Origin: Aminobacter ciceronei
GTDB lineage: Bacteria; Pseudomonadota; Alphaproteobacteria; Rhizobiales; Rhizobiaceae
Reading direction: 5' to 3'
Length of the DNA: 64,000 nt
Assembly (NCBI RefSeq): GCF_014138625.1
Contig: NZ_JACJHY010000032.1
Coordinates: 1 to 64,000 of the forward strand
A program made the translations under genes and the position numbers. Below are positions 25,969 through 34,166 of this stretch, one piece after another. Numbering within the stretch: position 1 is the stretch's first letter; every line of letters begins with the position of its first letter. The notes below the pieces were generated by a model. It saw only the letters and a program-made list of their open reading frames with translations, had not been told where the DNA came from and did no database searches.

Positions 25969-26961
25969 TCAGCCGCGGAACAGCGACATGATCGACTGCG
26001 AGTTGCCATTCGCAATCGACAGCGCCTGGATGCCGAGCTGCTGCTGGACCTGGAGGGCCTGCAGGCGGGTCGATTCCTTGTTCATGTCGGCATCGACGAG
26101 CTGGCCGACGCCGCGGTCGATCGAGTCCATCAGGCTGGACGTAAAGGCCTTCTGCAGCTCGATGCGGCTCTTGGCGGCGCCGAGGTTGGTGGCGGCAGTC
26201 GTCATTTCCTTCAGCGCGCCTTCGACAACGCCGAGCATGGCGCCGATCTGGGTATCGCTGAAGCCCTTAACCGAAAGCGTCGCCACGGTGTAGGTGTCGG
26301 TGCCGACAGCGGCAGCGCCGGCCGTCGGGTTCGAGGCGGCAGCGACGCGCGCGCCGGTGCCGAGGCGGTGTGCATCGAGGATACCATCGGTCAGGCCGGT
26401 GGAGGCAGCCGAGGCGTCATAGAGCTTGATGTCCTGAACCTTGACGTCGATGGTCGAGATCGAGGCCGTGCCCGATGCATCGCGGTTGAAGGCCGAAACG
26501 ATCTTGACGTCGTCGGCGGTGCCGGCGACGGCATGGCCGGTCGTCGTGTCGACCGAAAGCATGTTCGAGCCCGAGAAGGTGGCGCCGTCGGCATAGGCCT
26601 TCAGCTGGCTCTGCAGCGCCTTGATTTCGGTGTCGATCTTTTCCTTGTCGGCAGCCGAAGCGCCGTTGGCGGCGACCAGCTTGACCTTGATGTCGTTGAG
26701 CGTGTCGATGGCCTTGTTCATGCCGGTGTAGGCGGTGTCGACCTTCGAAGCGCCAAGGCCGAGCGAATCCTGGACCGTCGAGAGGGCCTTGTTGTCCGAA
26801 CGCATCGTGGTGGCGATCGACCAGTAGGCGGCGTTGTCGGAAGCTTCTGCGACGCGGAGACCCGTGGCGATGCGGCCCTGGGTGACGTTGAGCGACTTGT
26901 TGGTGGCTGCGAGGGTCTGCAGCGCGGTCATTGCTGACGCGTTGGTATTGATGCTGGACAT
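25969..26961 (-). CDS. flagellin 5
   Basis: 330 residues. N-terminal 135 residues are nearly identical to flagellin 4 (same SSINTNASAMTALQTLAATN start), and the C-terminal 100 are nearly identical to flagellins 2-4; only the centre differs. This pattern fits recent tandem duplication or gene conversion. It is the first of the array after fliP and has its own upstream block, leader and terminator. Confidence 0.95.
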   Translation of the reverse strand: MSSINTNASAMTALQTLAATNKSLNVTQGRIATGLRVAEASDNAAYWSIATTMRSDNKALSTVQDSLGLGASKVDTAYTGMNKAIDTLNDIKVKLVAANGASAADKEKIDTEIKALQSQLKAYADGATFSGSNMLSVDTTTGHAVAGTADDVKIVSAFNRDASGTASISTIDVKVQDIKLYDASAASTGLTDGILDAHRLGTGARVAAASNPTAGAAAVGTDTYTVATLSVKGFSDTQIGAMLGVVEGALKEMTTAATNLGAAKSRIELQKAFTSSLMDSIDRGVGQLVDADMNKESTRLQALQVQQQLGIQALSIANGNSQSIMSLFRG

Positions 26962-26998
26962 GGGAATTACGCCCCTAGGATATGCTGAAGTACAGGGA

Positions 26999-27067
26999 CA
27001 TACCGGACCGACCGGTATGGCGGAGCGGCATCATGCCCATGATCTCTCCGTGAGGATCACCCGCCAT
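26999..27067 (-). promoter_or_regulatory. structured 5' leader of flagellin 5
   Basis: CATACCGG/CCGGTATG (26999-27019), outer ATGGCGG (27017-27023) with CCGCCAT (27061-27067), and perfect inner ATCATG-cc-CATGAT (27030-27043). It begins 37 nt before the start codon. The three segments are preserved against flagellin 3 and 4 leaders, while the bases between ATGAT and the outer arm vary. Confidence 0.65.
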
Positions 27068-27083
27068 GCCCGGCAATCTCCAC

Positions 27084-27106
27084 GATAGAAGCTACCAAAG
27101 GTCTAA
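27084..27106 (-). promoter_or_regulatory. putative promoter of flagellin 5
   Basis: Minus strand CTTAG-N3-TTTGGTAG-N4-TATCG, 17 nt before the leader. The TATC box is a possible -10; transcription would then start just upstream of the leader hairpins. Confidence 0.55.
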
Positions 27107-27173
27107 GCGGTATGGTTAACGCGCATTAACTTGCTGATTTTCCCGGGATTTGTGCGCGCCCCAAAAACACGTT

Positions 27174-27204
27174 GGCCGCAGTTCGCGCAAAGCGGACTGC
27201 GGCC
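27174..27204 (-). terminator. terminator of the flgB-fliP operon
   Basis: 9-bp stem GGCCGCAGT / ACTGCGGCC with an inner CGC/GCG pair, followed on the minus strand by AACGTGTTTTTGG. It lies 51 bp after the fliP stop and separates the basal-body operon from the flagellin array. Confidence 0.8.
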
Positions 27205-27254
27205 GTCATCCCGGATTCCGGTGATGGCGCGCCCGCAAGCGGACGCGCGGTGAT

Positions 27255-27986
27255 CTAGGTGAAAGATCGAACGAGGCTGCCGACGAGCAGGTTCCAGCCG
27301 TCGATGAGCACGAAGAACAATATCTTGAATGGCAACGACACCACTGTCGGCGGCAGCATCATCATGCCCATCGCCATGGTGATGGTGGCGACGATCAGGT
27401 CGATGACGAGGAAGGGCAGCACGATCAGGAAGCCGATCTCGAAGCCGCGGCGGATTTCGGAGATCATGAAGGCCGGGACCAGGATGCGCAGGTCGACCTT
27501 GTCTTCCGACACCGTCTGGCCGCGTTCGCGGGCGAGGTCGGCGAACAGGCTGAAGTCCTTGTCGCGGACATTGCGCATCATGAAGGTGCGGAACGGGTCG
27601 GAAATGCGGTCGACAGCTTCAACCTGGGTGATCTGGTTGTCCATCAGCGGCTTGACGCCGTTCTGCCAGGCCTGATCGAAGGTCGGCGCCATGACGTAGA
27701 AGGTCATGAACAAAGACAGCGAGATCAGGATCAGGTTGGCCGGCGTCGACTGCAAGCCGATGCCGGTGCGCAGGATCGAGAAGGCGATGACGAAGCGGGT
27801 GAAGCTGGTCACCATGATCAGCAGGCCCGGTGCCACCGAAAGCACGGTGAGCAGGCCGAACATCTGGATGATGTAACCGATGGTGGCGCCATCGGTGTTG
27901 CCGAGCTGGCTCAGGTCGAGCTGCTGCGCGCTCGCCGGCGCAATTGCGCCAGCGAGGATGGCTGCGGTGGCCAGGAACTTTTTCAT
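27255..27986 (-). CDS. fliP: flagellar export gate protein FliP
   Basis: 243 residues: cleavable signal (MKKFLATAAILAGAIAPASA) then four membrane segments, with typical FliP stretches TSFTRFVIAFSILRTGIG, LISLSLFMTFYVMAP, VPAFMISEIRRGFEIGF and the end PFKILFFVLIDGWNLLVGSL. FliP forms the core pentamer of the export gate. ATG 27986 overlaps the fliL stop (ATGA). The same frame stays open to 29027 through fliL and flgH, but that part is an antiframe shadow and not a fusion. It is the last gene of the flgB operon. Confidence 0.96.
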   Translation of the reverse strand: MKKFLATAAILAGAIAPASAQQLDLSQLGNTDGATIGYIIQMFGLLTVLSVAPGLLIMVTSFTRFVIAFSILRTGIGLQSTPANLILISLSLFMTFYVMAPTFDQAWQNGVKPLMDNQITQVEAVDRISDPFRTFMMRNVRDKDFSLFADLARERGQTVSEDKVDLRILVPAFMISEIRRGFEIGFLIVLPFLVIDLIVATITMAMGMMMLPPTVVSLPFKILFFVLIDGWNLLVGSLVRSFT

Positions 27987-28492
27987 TCGAAGAGCAACGT
28001 TCTGATCAGCACTTCCTTGACGTGGCCATCGCTGCGGATCGCGGCGCGTTCGTCGAGGTCGGTCTTGAGGTGGCGGAAAGCGCTGGCGCCCTGGACCTGG
28101 TGGATCCGGAGCGTGCGCACGTAGGCGAGCAGGTCCTGGTGGACGCGCTCGGCGAGGTCTGCGGATTGCGGCGCGTCGAGCACCAGCGAGACCTCGAGGC
28201 GAATCCACATCGTGTCGGGTGCCGCGAGATTGGCGGTGATGGCCGGCAATTGCACCAGAGTGCCTGCAGCTTCGCTGGCCGGACCATGCTCGGCCGGCGC
28301 TTCTTCCTTGGCGGCGTGGGCCTTGGGCGCTTCGGGAGCAGCTTGCTCGACAGGTGTGCTCTCGCCCTTGAGGTAGCCACCCGACAGCCAGCCCATGCCG
28401 ATGGCTCCGACGGTCAGCACCGCCAGGATGCCGAGCTGGACGACCAGCGAGGGGCCGGGCTTCTGGGGGAGGAACTGATCTATGTCTGACAT
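27983..28492 (-). CDS. fliL: basal-body-associated protein FliL
   Basis: 169 residues: short cytoplasmic start, one membrane helix (about residues 15-36), an Ala/Pro/Glu-rich linker, and a periplasmic FliL domain (VQLPAITANLAAPDTMWIRL ... KTDLDERAAIRSDGHVKEVLIRTLLFE). FliL surrounds the stator and supports torque at high load. It lies 9 bp after flgH and overlaps fliP. It is the better of two FliL candidates in the window (see 605-1144). Confidence 0.92.
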   Translation of the reverse strand: MSDIDQFLPQKPGPSLVVQLGILAVLTVGAIGMGWLSGGYLKGESTPVEQAAPEAPKAHAAKEEAPAEHGPASEAAGTLVQLPAITANLAAPDTMWIRLEVSLVLDAPQSADLAERVHQDLLAYVRTLRIHQVQGASAFRHLKTDLDERAAIRSDGHVKEVLIRTLLFE

Positions 28493-28501
28493 GTCCCGGA
28501 C

Positions 28502-29206
28502 CTAGAAGGGGAGGACCTGATCGAGGAACTGCTGGCCGTATGGCGGCTGCTGGACCTCGGTGATGCGGCCGCGGCCACCATAAGAGATGCGGGCTTCGGC
28601 GATACGCTCGTAGGGAATAGTGTTTTCCGGACCGATGTCGGACGGACGGACGATGCCGGCGATGGTCAAGACGCGCAGCTCGGCGTTGACGCGCACCTCC
28701 TGCGAGCCCCGGATCATCATATTGCCGTTGGGCAGCACGTCGGTGACGACGGCGGCGAGGAGCAGGTTGAGCTTCTCGGACCGCGTGGTGGCGCCGTCGC
28801 CGGAATAAATCGACTTGGAGCCGGCGCTGCCATCGCCCTTGCCACCGGTCTTGGCACCGTCCCATTCGACATTGAGGCCAGCGGCAATGGTCCGGTTGGT
28901 GACGCGGTTGCGCTCGGACTCGTTCTGGAAACGGGCCCTGTCGTCGATCTCGATCTTGACGGTCAGGATGTCGCCCGGCTGCAGCGCGCGCGGGTCGGTG
29001 AACATGCGACTCTGCTTGTCCTGCCACAGCGAAAAGCGCTTCGGCGGTGCGGCAGGCGATTCAGGATAGCGGTACATCGACGAGCTGCCATCCTCGATGC
29101 CGGAGCCGACGGCCGACATCGTCGGCTCCTTGCCGATTTCCTTGAGGTTGGAGCCACAGCCGGCAAGGCTGGCCATGGCTGCGGCGAGGAGGGCTTTTCT
29201 GATCAT
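28502..29206 (-). CDS. flgH: L-ring lipoprotein FlgH
   Basis: 234 residues. Lipobox LAGC at residues 14-17 marks a signal-peptidase II site, placing it in the outer membrane. Conserved FlgH parts: SLWQDKQSRMFTDPRALQPGDILTVKIEIDDRA, MMIRGSQEVRVNAELRVLTIAGIVRPSDI and the tail YGGRGRITEVQQPPYGQQFLDQVLPF. It forms the L ring bushing. The ATG overlaps the motE stop (ATGA). Confidence 0.96.
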   Translation of the reverse strand: MIRKALLAAAMASLAGCGSNLKEIGKEPTMSAVGSGIEDGSSSMYRYPESPAAPPKRFSLWQDKQSRMFTDPRALQPGDILTVKIEIDDRARFQNESERNRVTNRTIAAGLNVEWDGAKTGGKGDGSAGSKSIYSGDGATTRSEKLNLLLAAVVTDVLPNGNMMIRGSQEVRVNAELRVLTIAGIVRPSDIGPENTIPYERIAEARISYGGRGRITEVQQPPYGQQFLDQVLPF

Positions 29207-29793
29207 GTGGGGTCTTCCCGGCGTGCGGCGCTCGCGATGATGCGGGTCAGTTCCGCCGCGACCTTGCTTTCCATTTCATTCAGGATGACGCTCGCCTTGC
29301 GCGCGTCGAGCTTCATCATGATGGCGGCGGCGAGGTCGGTGTTCATCACCGCCAGGCGCTCGGCGGCGGCATCGGGCTTCATGCGTGAATAGATCTGGAC
29401 GACACCTTCCTCGGCGCGGGCGAGGAAGACCTCGCGGCGCTTCAGCCAGGTTTCGTATTCGGTCTTGCGCTCCTCGAGCAGGGCGATGCGCTTGTCGACC
29501 TCGGCCTGCAGCTTCTTCAACTCCTCGGCCTGCAACTGGTAACGGCGGTCGCGGGCAGCGTCGGCAATGTTGGAACAGAAGCGCTCGACCTCGCTCTGTT
29601 CGACCGGCGGCACGGCAGCCTCGACGGGTTCCTTCGGGGCCTCGCGCTCGATGACCCGCGTCGGCGTGCCCTGGACCACGGGCGCCTTCGGCGCGGCCTG
29701 TTCGGCGGATGCGGCACCGGCAAAGACGACGCCGAGTGCTGCCGCGGCAAGTGCGTGGCGACGGATGTGCGAGAGGGCGTTGGTCATGGCCAT
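29203..29793 (-). CDS. motE: MotE, chaperone for MotC
   Basis: 196 residues with a signal peptide (residues about 10-30), a long coiled coil (about 75-120; AEELKKLQAEVDKRIALLEERKTEYE) and a MgtE-N-like C-terminus (AAERLAVMNTDLAAAIMMKLDARKASVILNEM). In Sinorhizobium MotE is a periplasmic chaperone stabilising MotC; the gene lies between flgI and flgH there as here. Two close ATGs (29793, 29787) are possible starts. Confidence 0.88.
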   Translation of the reverse strand: MAMTNALSHIRRHALAAAALGVVFAGAASAEQAAPKAPVVQGTPTRVIEREAPKEPVEAAVPPVEQSEVERFCSNIADAARDRRYQLQAEELKKLQAEVDKRIALLEERKTEYETWLKRREVFLARAEEGVVQIYSRMKPDAAAERLAVMNTDLAAAIMMKLDARKASVILNEMESKVAAELTRIIASAARREDPT

Positions 29794-29796
29794 GGC

Positions 29797-31074
29797 TTAC
29801 TGGACCACCAGGTCGGCCTGCAGCGCGCCTGCCGACTTGATGCCCTGGAGGATTGCGATGATGCCATCCGGCTTGACGCCGAGGCGATTGAGGCCGGCGA
29901 CCAGCGTCTGCAGATCCGGGCCGTCGAGCAAGGCGAGCTTGGAATCGGCACGCTCTGTCTCGATGACTGTAGCATCTTCGACCGCAGTTTCGCCGCGCGA
30001 GAACGGCTCGGGCTGGACGACGCGCGGCTGCTCGGTGATGCGAACCGTGAGCGTGCCGTGGCTGATCGCGACGCGCGAGATCTTGACCTCGTTGCCGATG
30101 ACGATGGTGCCGGTACGCTCGTCGACGACGACCCGCGCGGGGACGTCCGACATGATCATCAGGTTCTCAAGCTCGGCATAGAAGCGTGCGGTCGAAACGC
30201 CTTCGGGCTTGCGGATGACGACGACACGCGAATCCTGCTCGCCAGCGACACGCTTGCCGAAGCGGTGGCGGGCATAGTCGTTGATGGCGTCGGCAATGCG
30301 CACCGAGGTCGAGAAGTCAGGATTGAACAGCTGCAGCGTGAGCACGTTCTCGTCGGCGAAGCGGGCCTTGACCTCGCGTTCGACGATGGCACCGTTGGGA
30401 ACGCGGCCGGAGGTCGGAACGCCTTGCGTGACCTGCTCGGCCTTGCCCTGCGCGTTGAAGCCGGAGACCAGCACCGACCCTTGGGCGACGGCGTAGATCT
30501 CGCCATCGGGCGCCTTGAGCGGGGTCATCACAAGTGTGCCACCGGCCAGCGATGAGGCGTCGCCGAGCGAGGAAACGTTGATGTCGATGCGTGCGCCGGC
30601 CTGGACGAAGGCCGGCAGGTTGGCGGTGACGATGACGGCGGCAACGTTGCGAACGCGCGCCCGGCCATCCTCGGAGGCGATGCCGAGATTTTCGAGCATG
30701 GCGCGGATCGACTGCTCGGTGAAGGGCGAATTGCGCAGGCTGTCGCCCGAGCCGTTCAGGCCGATGACGAGACCGTAACCGACAACCTGGTTGTCGCGGG
30801 CTTCCTGGAGCGAGGCGACGTCCTTGATGCGGACATTGACGAGATTGGCGGCGGTGCCCGAATTGAGCGTGGTCTGACGGCCGCCATCGCCCGAGGTGGC
30901 GATGAAGTCGCCGTCGCCGCCATTGCCGCCGCCGAATTCGGTTGTGGCGTAACCGCCGGCAGCCGCCTTGCCGCCGGCCTTCAGCTGACCGGCCGGAACG
31001 CCATCGGGGCCGTCGGCATAAGCGGTTTGCAGGCCGAACACGGCGATTGCGGCGAGCAACAGTCTACGGATCAT
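29797..31074 (-). CDS. flgI: P-ring protein FlgI, with Gly-rich N-terminal extension
   Basis: 425 residues against about 370 usually. Signal peptide (residues 1-20), then a Gly/Ala-rich segment of about 59 residues (21-79; for example GGKAAAGG, FGGGNGGDGD), and only then the usual start of the mature protein, VRIKDVASLQEARDNQVVGYGLVIGLNGSGDSL. The rest, ending GIIAILQGIKSAGALQADLVVQ, is normal FlgI. It forms the periplasmic P ring with FlgA as chaperone. The ATG overlaps the flgA stop (ATGA). Confidence 0.95.
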   Translation of the reverse strand: MIRRLLLAAIAVFGLQTAYADGPDGVPAGQLKAGGKAAAGGYATTEFGGGNGGDGDFIATSGDGGRQTTLNSGTAANLVNVRIKDVASLQEARDNQVVGYGLVIGLNGSGDSLRNSPFTEQSIRAMLENLGIASEDGRARVRNVAAVIVTANLPAFVQAGARIDINVSSLGDASSLAGGTLVMTPLKAPDGEIYAVAQGSVLVSGFNAQGKAEQVTQGVPTSGRVPNGAIVEREVKARFADENVLTLQLFNPDFSTSVRIADAINDYARHRFGKRVAGEQDSRVVVIRKPEGVSTARFYAELENLMIMSDVPARVVVDERTGTIVIGNEVKISRVAISHGTLTVRITEQPRVVQPEPFSRGETAVEDATVIETERADSKLALLDGPDLQTLVAGLNRLGVKPDGIIAILQGIKSAGALQADLVVQ

Positions 31075-31553
31075 ATGGCACCCACGCGGATCGAGCCGTC
31101 GGCCATGACCGTGCCCGTGAAGACCTTGCCGCTGTCGAGGTTGCGGACCTTGACGACGTCGCCGGCTGCACCTGGCTCGAGCGTCACGGCCGCGGCCGAG
31201 ATCATCAGCGGGCCGGAGGCGAAGACGACCTGAACGGAAGCGCCGCGGTCGACCAGCCAGGCCTCGCGCAGCGCGGTGATCGGAACATAGCGGCCGGGCA
31301 AAAGCGTACGCTTGGCGATGCGGCCGTCGAGCTCGTCGGCCATGGTGGCGACTGCGTCGGGGCGCACCTTGCCCGGCTTGAGGGTGACTTCCTTGAGCGA
31401 GGACAAGGCGATCGTCTCGCCGGGATAGATGACGCGGTTGGGAACGAGCACGACCTCCTGGTCGGCAGCCTGCGCTGCGCCGCCAAGCATGGCGAAAGCA
31501 AGGACTGCCGAGCGGATGTAGAGGAGGGCGTGCCGTCGCCGCATAATCTTCAC
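31071..31553 (-). CDS. flgA: P-ring assembly chaperone FlgA
   Basis: 160 residues with a signal peptide and an SAF-type domain ([21 protein letters not shown] ... [31 protein letters not shown]), the FlgA signature. It helps FlgI assemble in the periplasm. The start is probably GTG 31553, which overlaps the flgG stop (GTGA); ATG 31544 is three codons further in. Confidence 0.92.
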   Translation of the reverse strand: MKIMRRRHALLYIRSAVLAFAMLGGAAQAADQEVVLVPNRVIYPGETIALSSLKEVTLKPGKVRPDAVATMADELDGRIAKRTLLPGRYVPITALREAWLVDRGASVQVVFASGPLMISAAAVTLEPGAAGDVVKVRNLDSGKVFTGTVMADGSIRVGAI

Positions 31554-32338
31554 CGGATGTTCTTGGAGACGACGGCGGCCATTTCGTCGGCCGCCTGGAT
31601 GACCTTGGAGTTCATCTCGTAGGCGCGCTGTGCCGAAATCAGCTCGGTGATTTCCTTGACCGGATCGACGTTGGAGCTTTCGAGGTAGCCCTGGCGGATG
31701 GTGGCGTAGCCGGGGTCGCCGGGAATGCCGACATTGGCCGCGCCCGACGCTTCGGTTTCGGCGAAGAGATTGTCGCCGAGCGGCGCGAGGCCGGCCTCGT
31801 TGGCGAAGTTGGCAAGCGTCAGCTGCCCGAGCGGCTGGAGCGCCGTCTGGTTGTCGAGCCGGGCGAAGACCTGGCCGGAATTGTTGACGATGACCTCGAC
31901 GGCGTCCTGCGGCACGTTGATCGCTGGGATGACGTTGAAGCCGTCGACGGTGACGAGCTGGCCGGTGGCGTTCTTGTTGAAGGAGCCGGCGCGGGTGTAG
32001 AGCGTCTGACCGTCGGCGCCTTCGATCTGGAACCAGCCCTTGCCGGTCAGCGCGAGATCGTACTCGTTGCCGGTGTTGGTCGGCACGCCCTGGATGTGGA
32101 CGTTGCGCACCGCAGATGTCTTGACGCCGAGGCCGATCGAGACGCCTTCCGGCACGATCGCCGAATTGGCCCGGTTGGGCACGCCCTGGGTGCGGTCGAC
32201 CTGGTAGAGCAGGTCGGAGAACTCGGCGCGGGCGCGCTTGTAGCCGGTCGTGTTGATGTTCGCGATGTTGTTCGCGATCACCTCGAGATTTGTCTGTTGG
32301 GCATTCATGCCCGTGGCGGCAATTGCAAGCGCTTTCAT
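31550..32338 (-). CDS. flgG: distal rod protein FlgG
   Basis: 262 residues, the standard FlgG length. It starts [21 protein letters not shown] and contains [23 protein letters not shown] and the C-terminal rod motif [30 protein letters not shown]. It forms the distal rod. It begins 11 bp after the fliE end in the flgB operon. Confidence 0.97.
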   Translation of the reverse strand: MKALAIAATGMNAQQTNLEVIANNIANINTTGYKRARAEFSDLLYQVDRTQGVPNRANSAIVPEGVSIGLGVKTSAVRNVHIQGVPTNTGNEYDLALTGKGWFQIEGADGQTLYTRAGSFNKNATGQLVTVDGFNVIPAINVPQDAVEVIVNNSGQVFARLDNQTALQPLGQLTLANFANEAGLAPLGDNLFAETEASGAANVGIPGDPGYATIRQGYLESSNVDPVKEITELISAQRAYEMNSKVIQAADEMAAVVSKNIR

Positions 32339-32349
32339 CGGGTTGTTCC

Positions 32350-32664
32350 TCAGATGCCCATGCGGCTGACTTCGAGATAGGCCGTGACGATCTTGTCGCG
32401 GATGGCGACGGCGGCCTGCAGGGCCTGCTCGGCGCTCATCACGGCATCGACAACCTCACGCGTGTCGGCCTTGCCCTGAAGGCCGGAGAGCGACAGCTGC
32501 TCGGCCTGGCGCAAGGTGTTGTGCGCTTCGGTCGCTGCGTCGGCGAGGGCGGCGGCGAAGGACGAGGCGACACCGCCGCCTGCCGCAGCCGCGCCGGCCT
32601 CGGGCACAACGCTGGTCGGCTTGGACAGTAGCTGGGTGCCGACTGGGCTGATGGAGCCGATCAT
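32350..32664 (-). CDS. fliE: MS-ring-rod junction protein FliE
   Basis: 104 residues, a typical FliE. The C-terminal half ([31 protein letters not shown]) holds the conserved helix that resembles rod proteins. FliE joins the MS ring to the proximal rod and is needed for export of rod subunits. Its ATG overlaps the flgC stop (TAATG). Confidence 0.95.
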   Translation of the reverse strand: MIGSISPVGTQLLSKPTSVVPEAGAAAAGGGVASSFAAALADAATEAHNTLRQAEQLSLSGLQGKADTREVVDAVMSAEQALQAAVAIRDKIVTAYLEVSRMGI

Positions 32665-33080
32665 TACTGATTCCTCATAAGATCAATCGTCATGGAAATG
32701 AGTTCGCGCGCCTGCTTGACGACCTGCAGGTTGGCTTCATAGGAGCGGTTGGCCTCGGTCATGTCGGCCATTTCGATGATGACATTGACGTTGGGCATCT
32801 TGACGAAACCGGCGGCGTCGGCGGCCTCGTTGCCGGGCTGGAACTCCAGCGGAAAAGCCGTCTGGTCGTGGCCGATCGAGGCGATCTCGACGGTCGAGGC
32901 TCCGGTGGCGCGGTCGAGTTCGGCGGCGAAGCTGACGGTCTTGCGACGATAGGGATCGGCGCCCGGCGTGTTGCCGGTCGACTGGGCATTGGCGAGGTTT
33001 TCCGAAACGATGCGCAGGCGTTCCGACTGGGCTCCGAGACCGGAACCGGCGACCTTGAGGGCGGCGACGAGCGGATCCAT
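32664..33080 (-). CDS. flgC: proximal rod protein FlgC
   Basis: 138 residues. N-terminal rod motif ([31 protein letters not shown]) and C-terminal rod motif ([31 protein letters not shown]) are clear. It starts 5 bp after the flgB end and is second gene of the operon. Confidence 0.96.
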   Translation of the reverse strand: MDPLVAALKVAGSGLGAQSERLRIVSENLANAQSTGNTPGADPYRRKTVSFAAELDRATGASTVEIASIGHDQTAFPLEFQPGNEAADAAGFVKMPNVNVIIEMADMTEANRSYEANLQVVKQARELISMTIDLMRNQ

Positions 33081-33085
33081 CCCGG

Positions 33086-33466
33086 TCAGGCCTTCGTGCT
33101 CAGCATGATCATGCGGTGGAAGGCCTTGACGATGGCCGTGTTGAGTTCGAACGAGCGGCGGACTTCGCCGGCTTTCATGAGCTCTTCCTCGACGGCAACT
33201 GTATTGTCCGAAGGCAGAACGGCGTGCTTGGGATCCTCCGGCCTGATGGCGTAACCGGCTTCGGTGGCGCCGCCGGTGAGGTGGCCCGTCTGGGTCGACG
33301 CCATGGCGACGCGCGAACGGTCGAGCACTTTCTCGAAGGGCTCGATGTCGTTGGTCCGATAGCCGGGCGTGTTGGCGTTGGCGACGTTACCGGCGATGGC
33401 GTTCTGGCGCACTGAGAGCCAGCGAGCCTGCTGGGCAGCCAGATCGAACAGGTTGACGGGGTCCAT
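33086..33466 (-). CDS. flgB: proximal rod protein FlgB
   Basis: 126 residues. It contains [28 protein letters not shown], the FlgB form of the rod motif, and a C-terminal helix ([21 protein letters not shown]). ATG 33466 has GGAG seven bases upstream; in-frame codons up to 33490 would start inside the promoter element. It is the first gene of the ten-gene basal-body operon down to fliP. Confidence 0.95.
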   Translation of the reverse strand: MDPVNLFDLAAQQARWLSVRQNAIAGNVANANTPGYRTNDIEPFEKVLDRSRVAMASTQTGHLTGGATEAGYAIRPEDPKHAVLPSDNTVAVEEELMKAGEVRRSFELNTAIVKAFHRMIMLSTKA

Positions 33467-33488
33467 GGAAATCTCCGAGCAGATTTCC

Positions 33489-33514
33489 AAACACTATGGC
33501 CTCAGTCTTGCGCG
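33489..33514 (-). promoter_or_regulatory. class II flagellar promoter element, flgB copy
   Basis: Minus strand CGCGCAAG-N10-TAGTGTTT, 22 nt upstream of flgB, in the 70-bp gap after the preceding operon. A second GCGCAAGG occurs just upstream (33516-33523 region). Function is inferred. Confidence 0.55.
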
Positions 33515-33536
33515 GGCCTTGCGCGGGGCCCGGCCG

Positions 33537-34166
33537 CTACTGCGCGACCTGGAAGACCTCTTCGCGCGAGGTGACAAGCACCCATTTACCGTCGCGCTGT
33601 TCGATCGATGCAACGCGGCTCGAATCGGGCAGCACGGAGCCGCGTTGCACCACCCAGACACCGGCGTCGTCCTCGACCATGGCGCGGCCATTGGCGATGT
33701 GCACGAGCTTGAATTCGATCTTCGGTCCGGGAAAGGGCTGTTCGGCTATGCCGGCAAGACCAGCTTCATCCTTGTTGGGGCGCAGCGAGCCGGTGGCAAA
33801 CAGGTCGAGCTTCATCGGCGGAATGTCTTCGGCCGTCATCGGCGCGCCGACACGTTCGACCTGCTCGCCCATGACAAGCGGGACCGCCTGGTCGTTCTGA
33901 CCGCCGCCGGAGAATTTCATCGCCCGGATGCCGAACTTGTCCTGATTGAAGAAGATGTACCAGGGAAACAGCGCGCAGGTGAGCCCGAGTGCGATGCCGA
34001 GGGCGGCGATGATGAAATCGCTGCGGTGATCACGCTTTTTCTCGTGCTTCGGCGTGATGGTCAGCGGCCCGCGCTTCAGGCCGAGCCGCTGCATCAGCGT
34101 GCGCGGCTCATCCTTGGAGCCGATCATCTCCAGGAATTCGCTTGCCGGGTCATTCCGCCTGAACAT
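33537..34166 (-). CDS. single-pass membrane protein of flagellar cluster, unknown function
   Basis: 209 residues. Charged cytoplasmic start (residues 1-48), one membrane helix (about 50-73, FIIAALGIALGLTCALFPWYIFF), and a periplasmic part of about 135 residues ending in WVLVTSREEVFQVAQ. I do not recognise a family beyond a conserved gene in rhizobial flagellar clusters. It overlaps the fliI end by 17 nt and closes the DUF1217-flgF-fliI unit, so a role near the basal body or export apparatus is likely but unproven. Confidence 0.7.
   Translation of the reverse strand: MFRRNDPASEFLEMIGSKDEPRTLMQRLGLKRGPLTITPKHEKKRDHRSDFIIAALGIALGLTCALFPWYIFFNQDKFGIRAMKFSGGGQNDQAVPLVMGEQVERVGAPMTAEDIPPMKLDLFATGSLRPNKDEAGLAGIAEQPFPGPKIEFKLVHIANGRAMVEDDAGVWVVQRGSVLPDSSRVASIEQRDGKWVLVTSREEVFQVAQ

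Noticed and set aside
20737-26961. Repeated 1-kb blocks considered as a CRISPR-like or phage tail-fibre array
   Set aside because: Each block is a complete flagellin gene; repeats are coding and far too long for CRISPR.
27987-29027. Apparent N-terminal fusion to fliP
   Set aside because: The extension is an Arg/His/Gly-rich out-of-frame reading of fliL and flgH; fliP has its own signal peptide and ATGA start.
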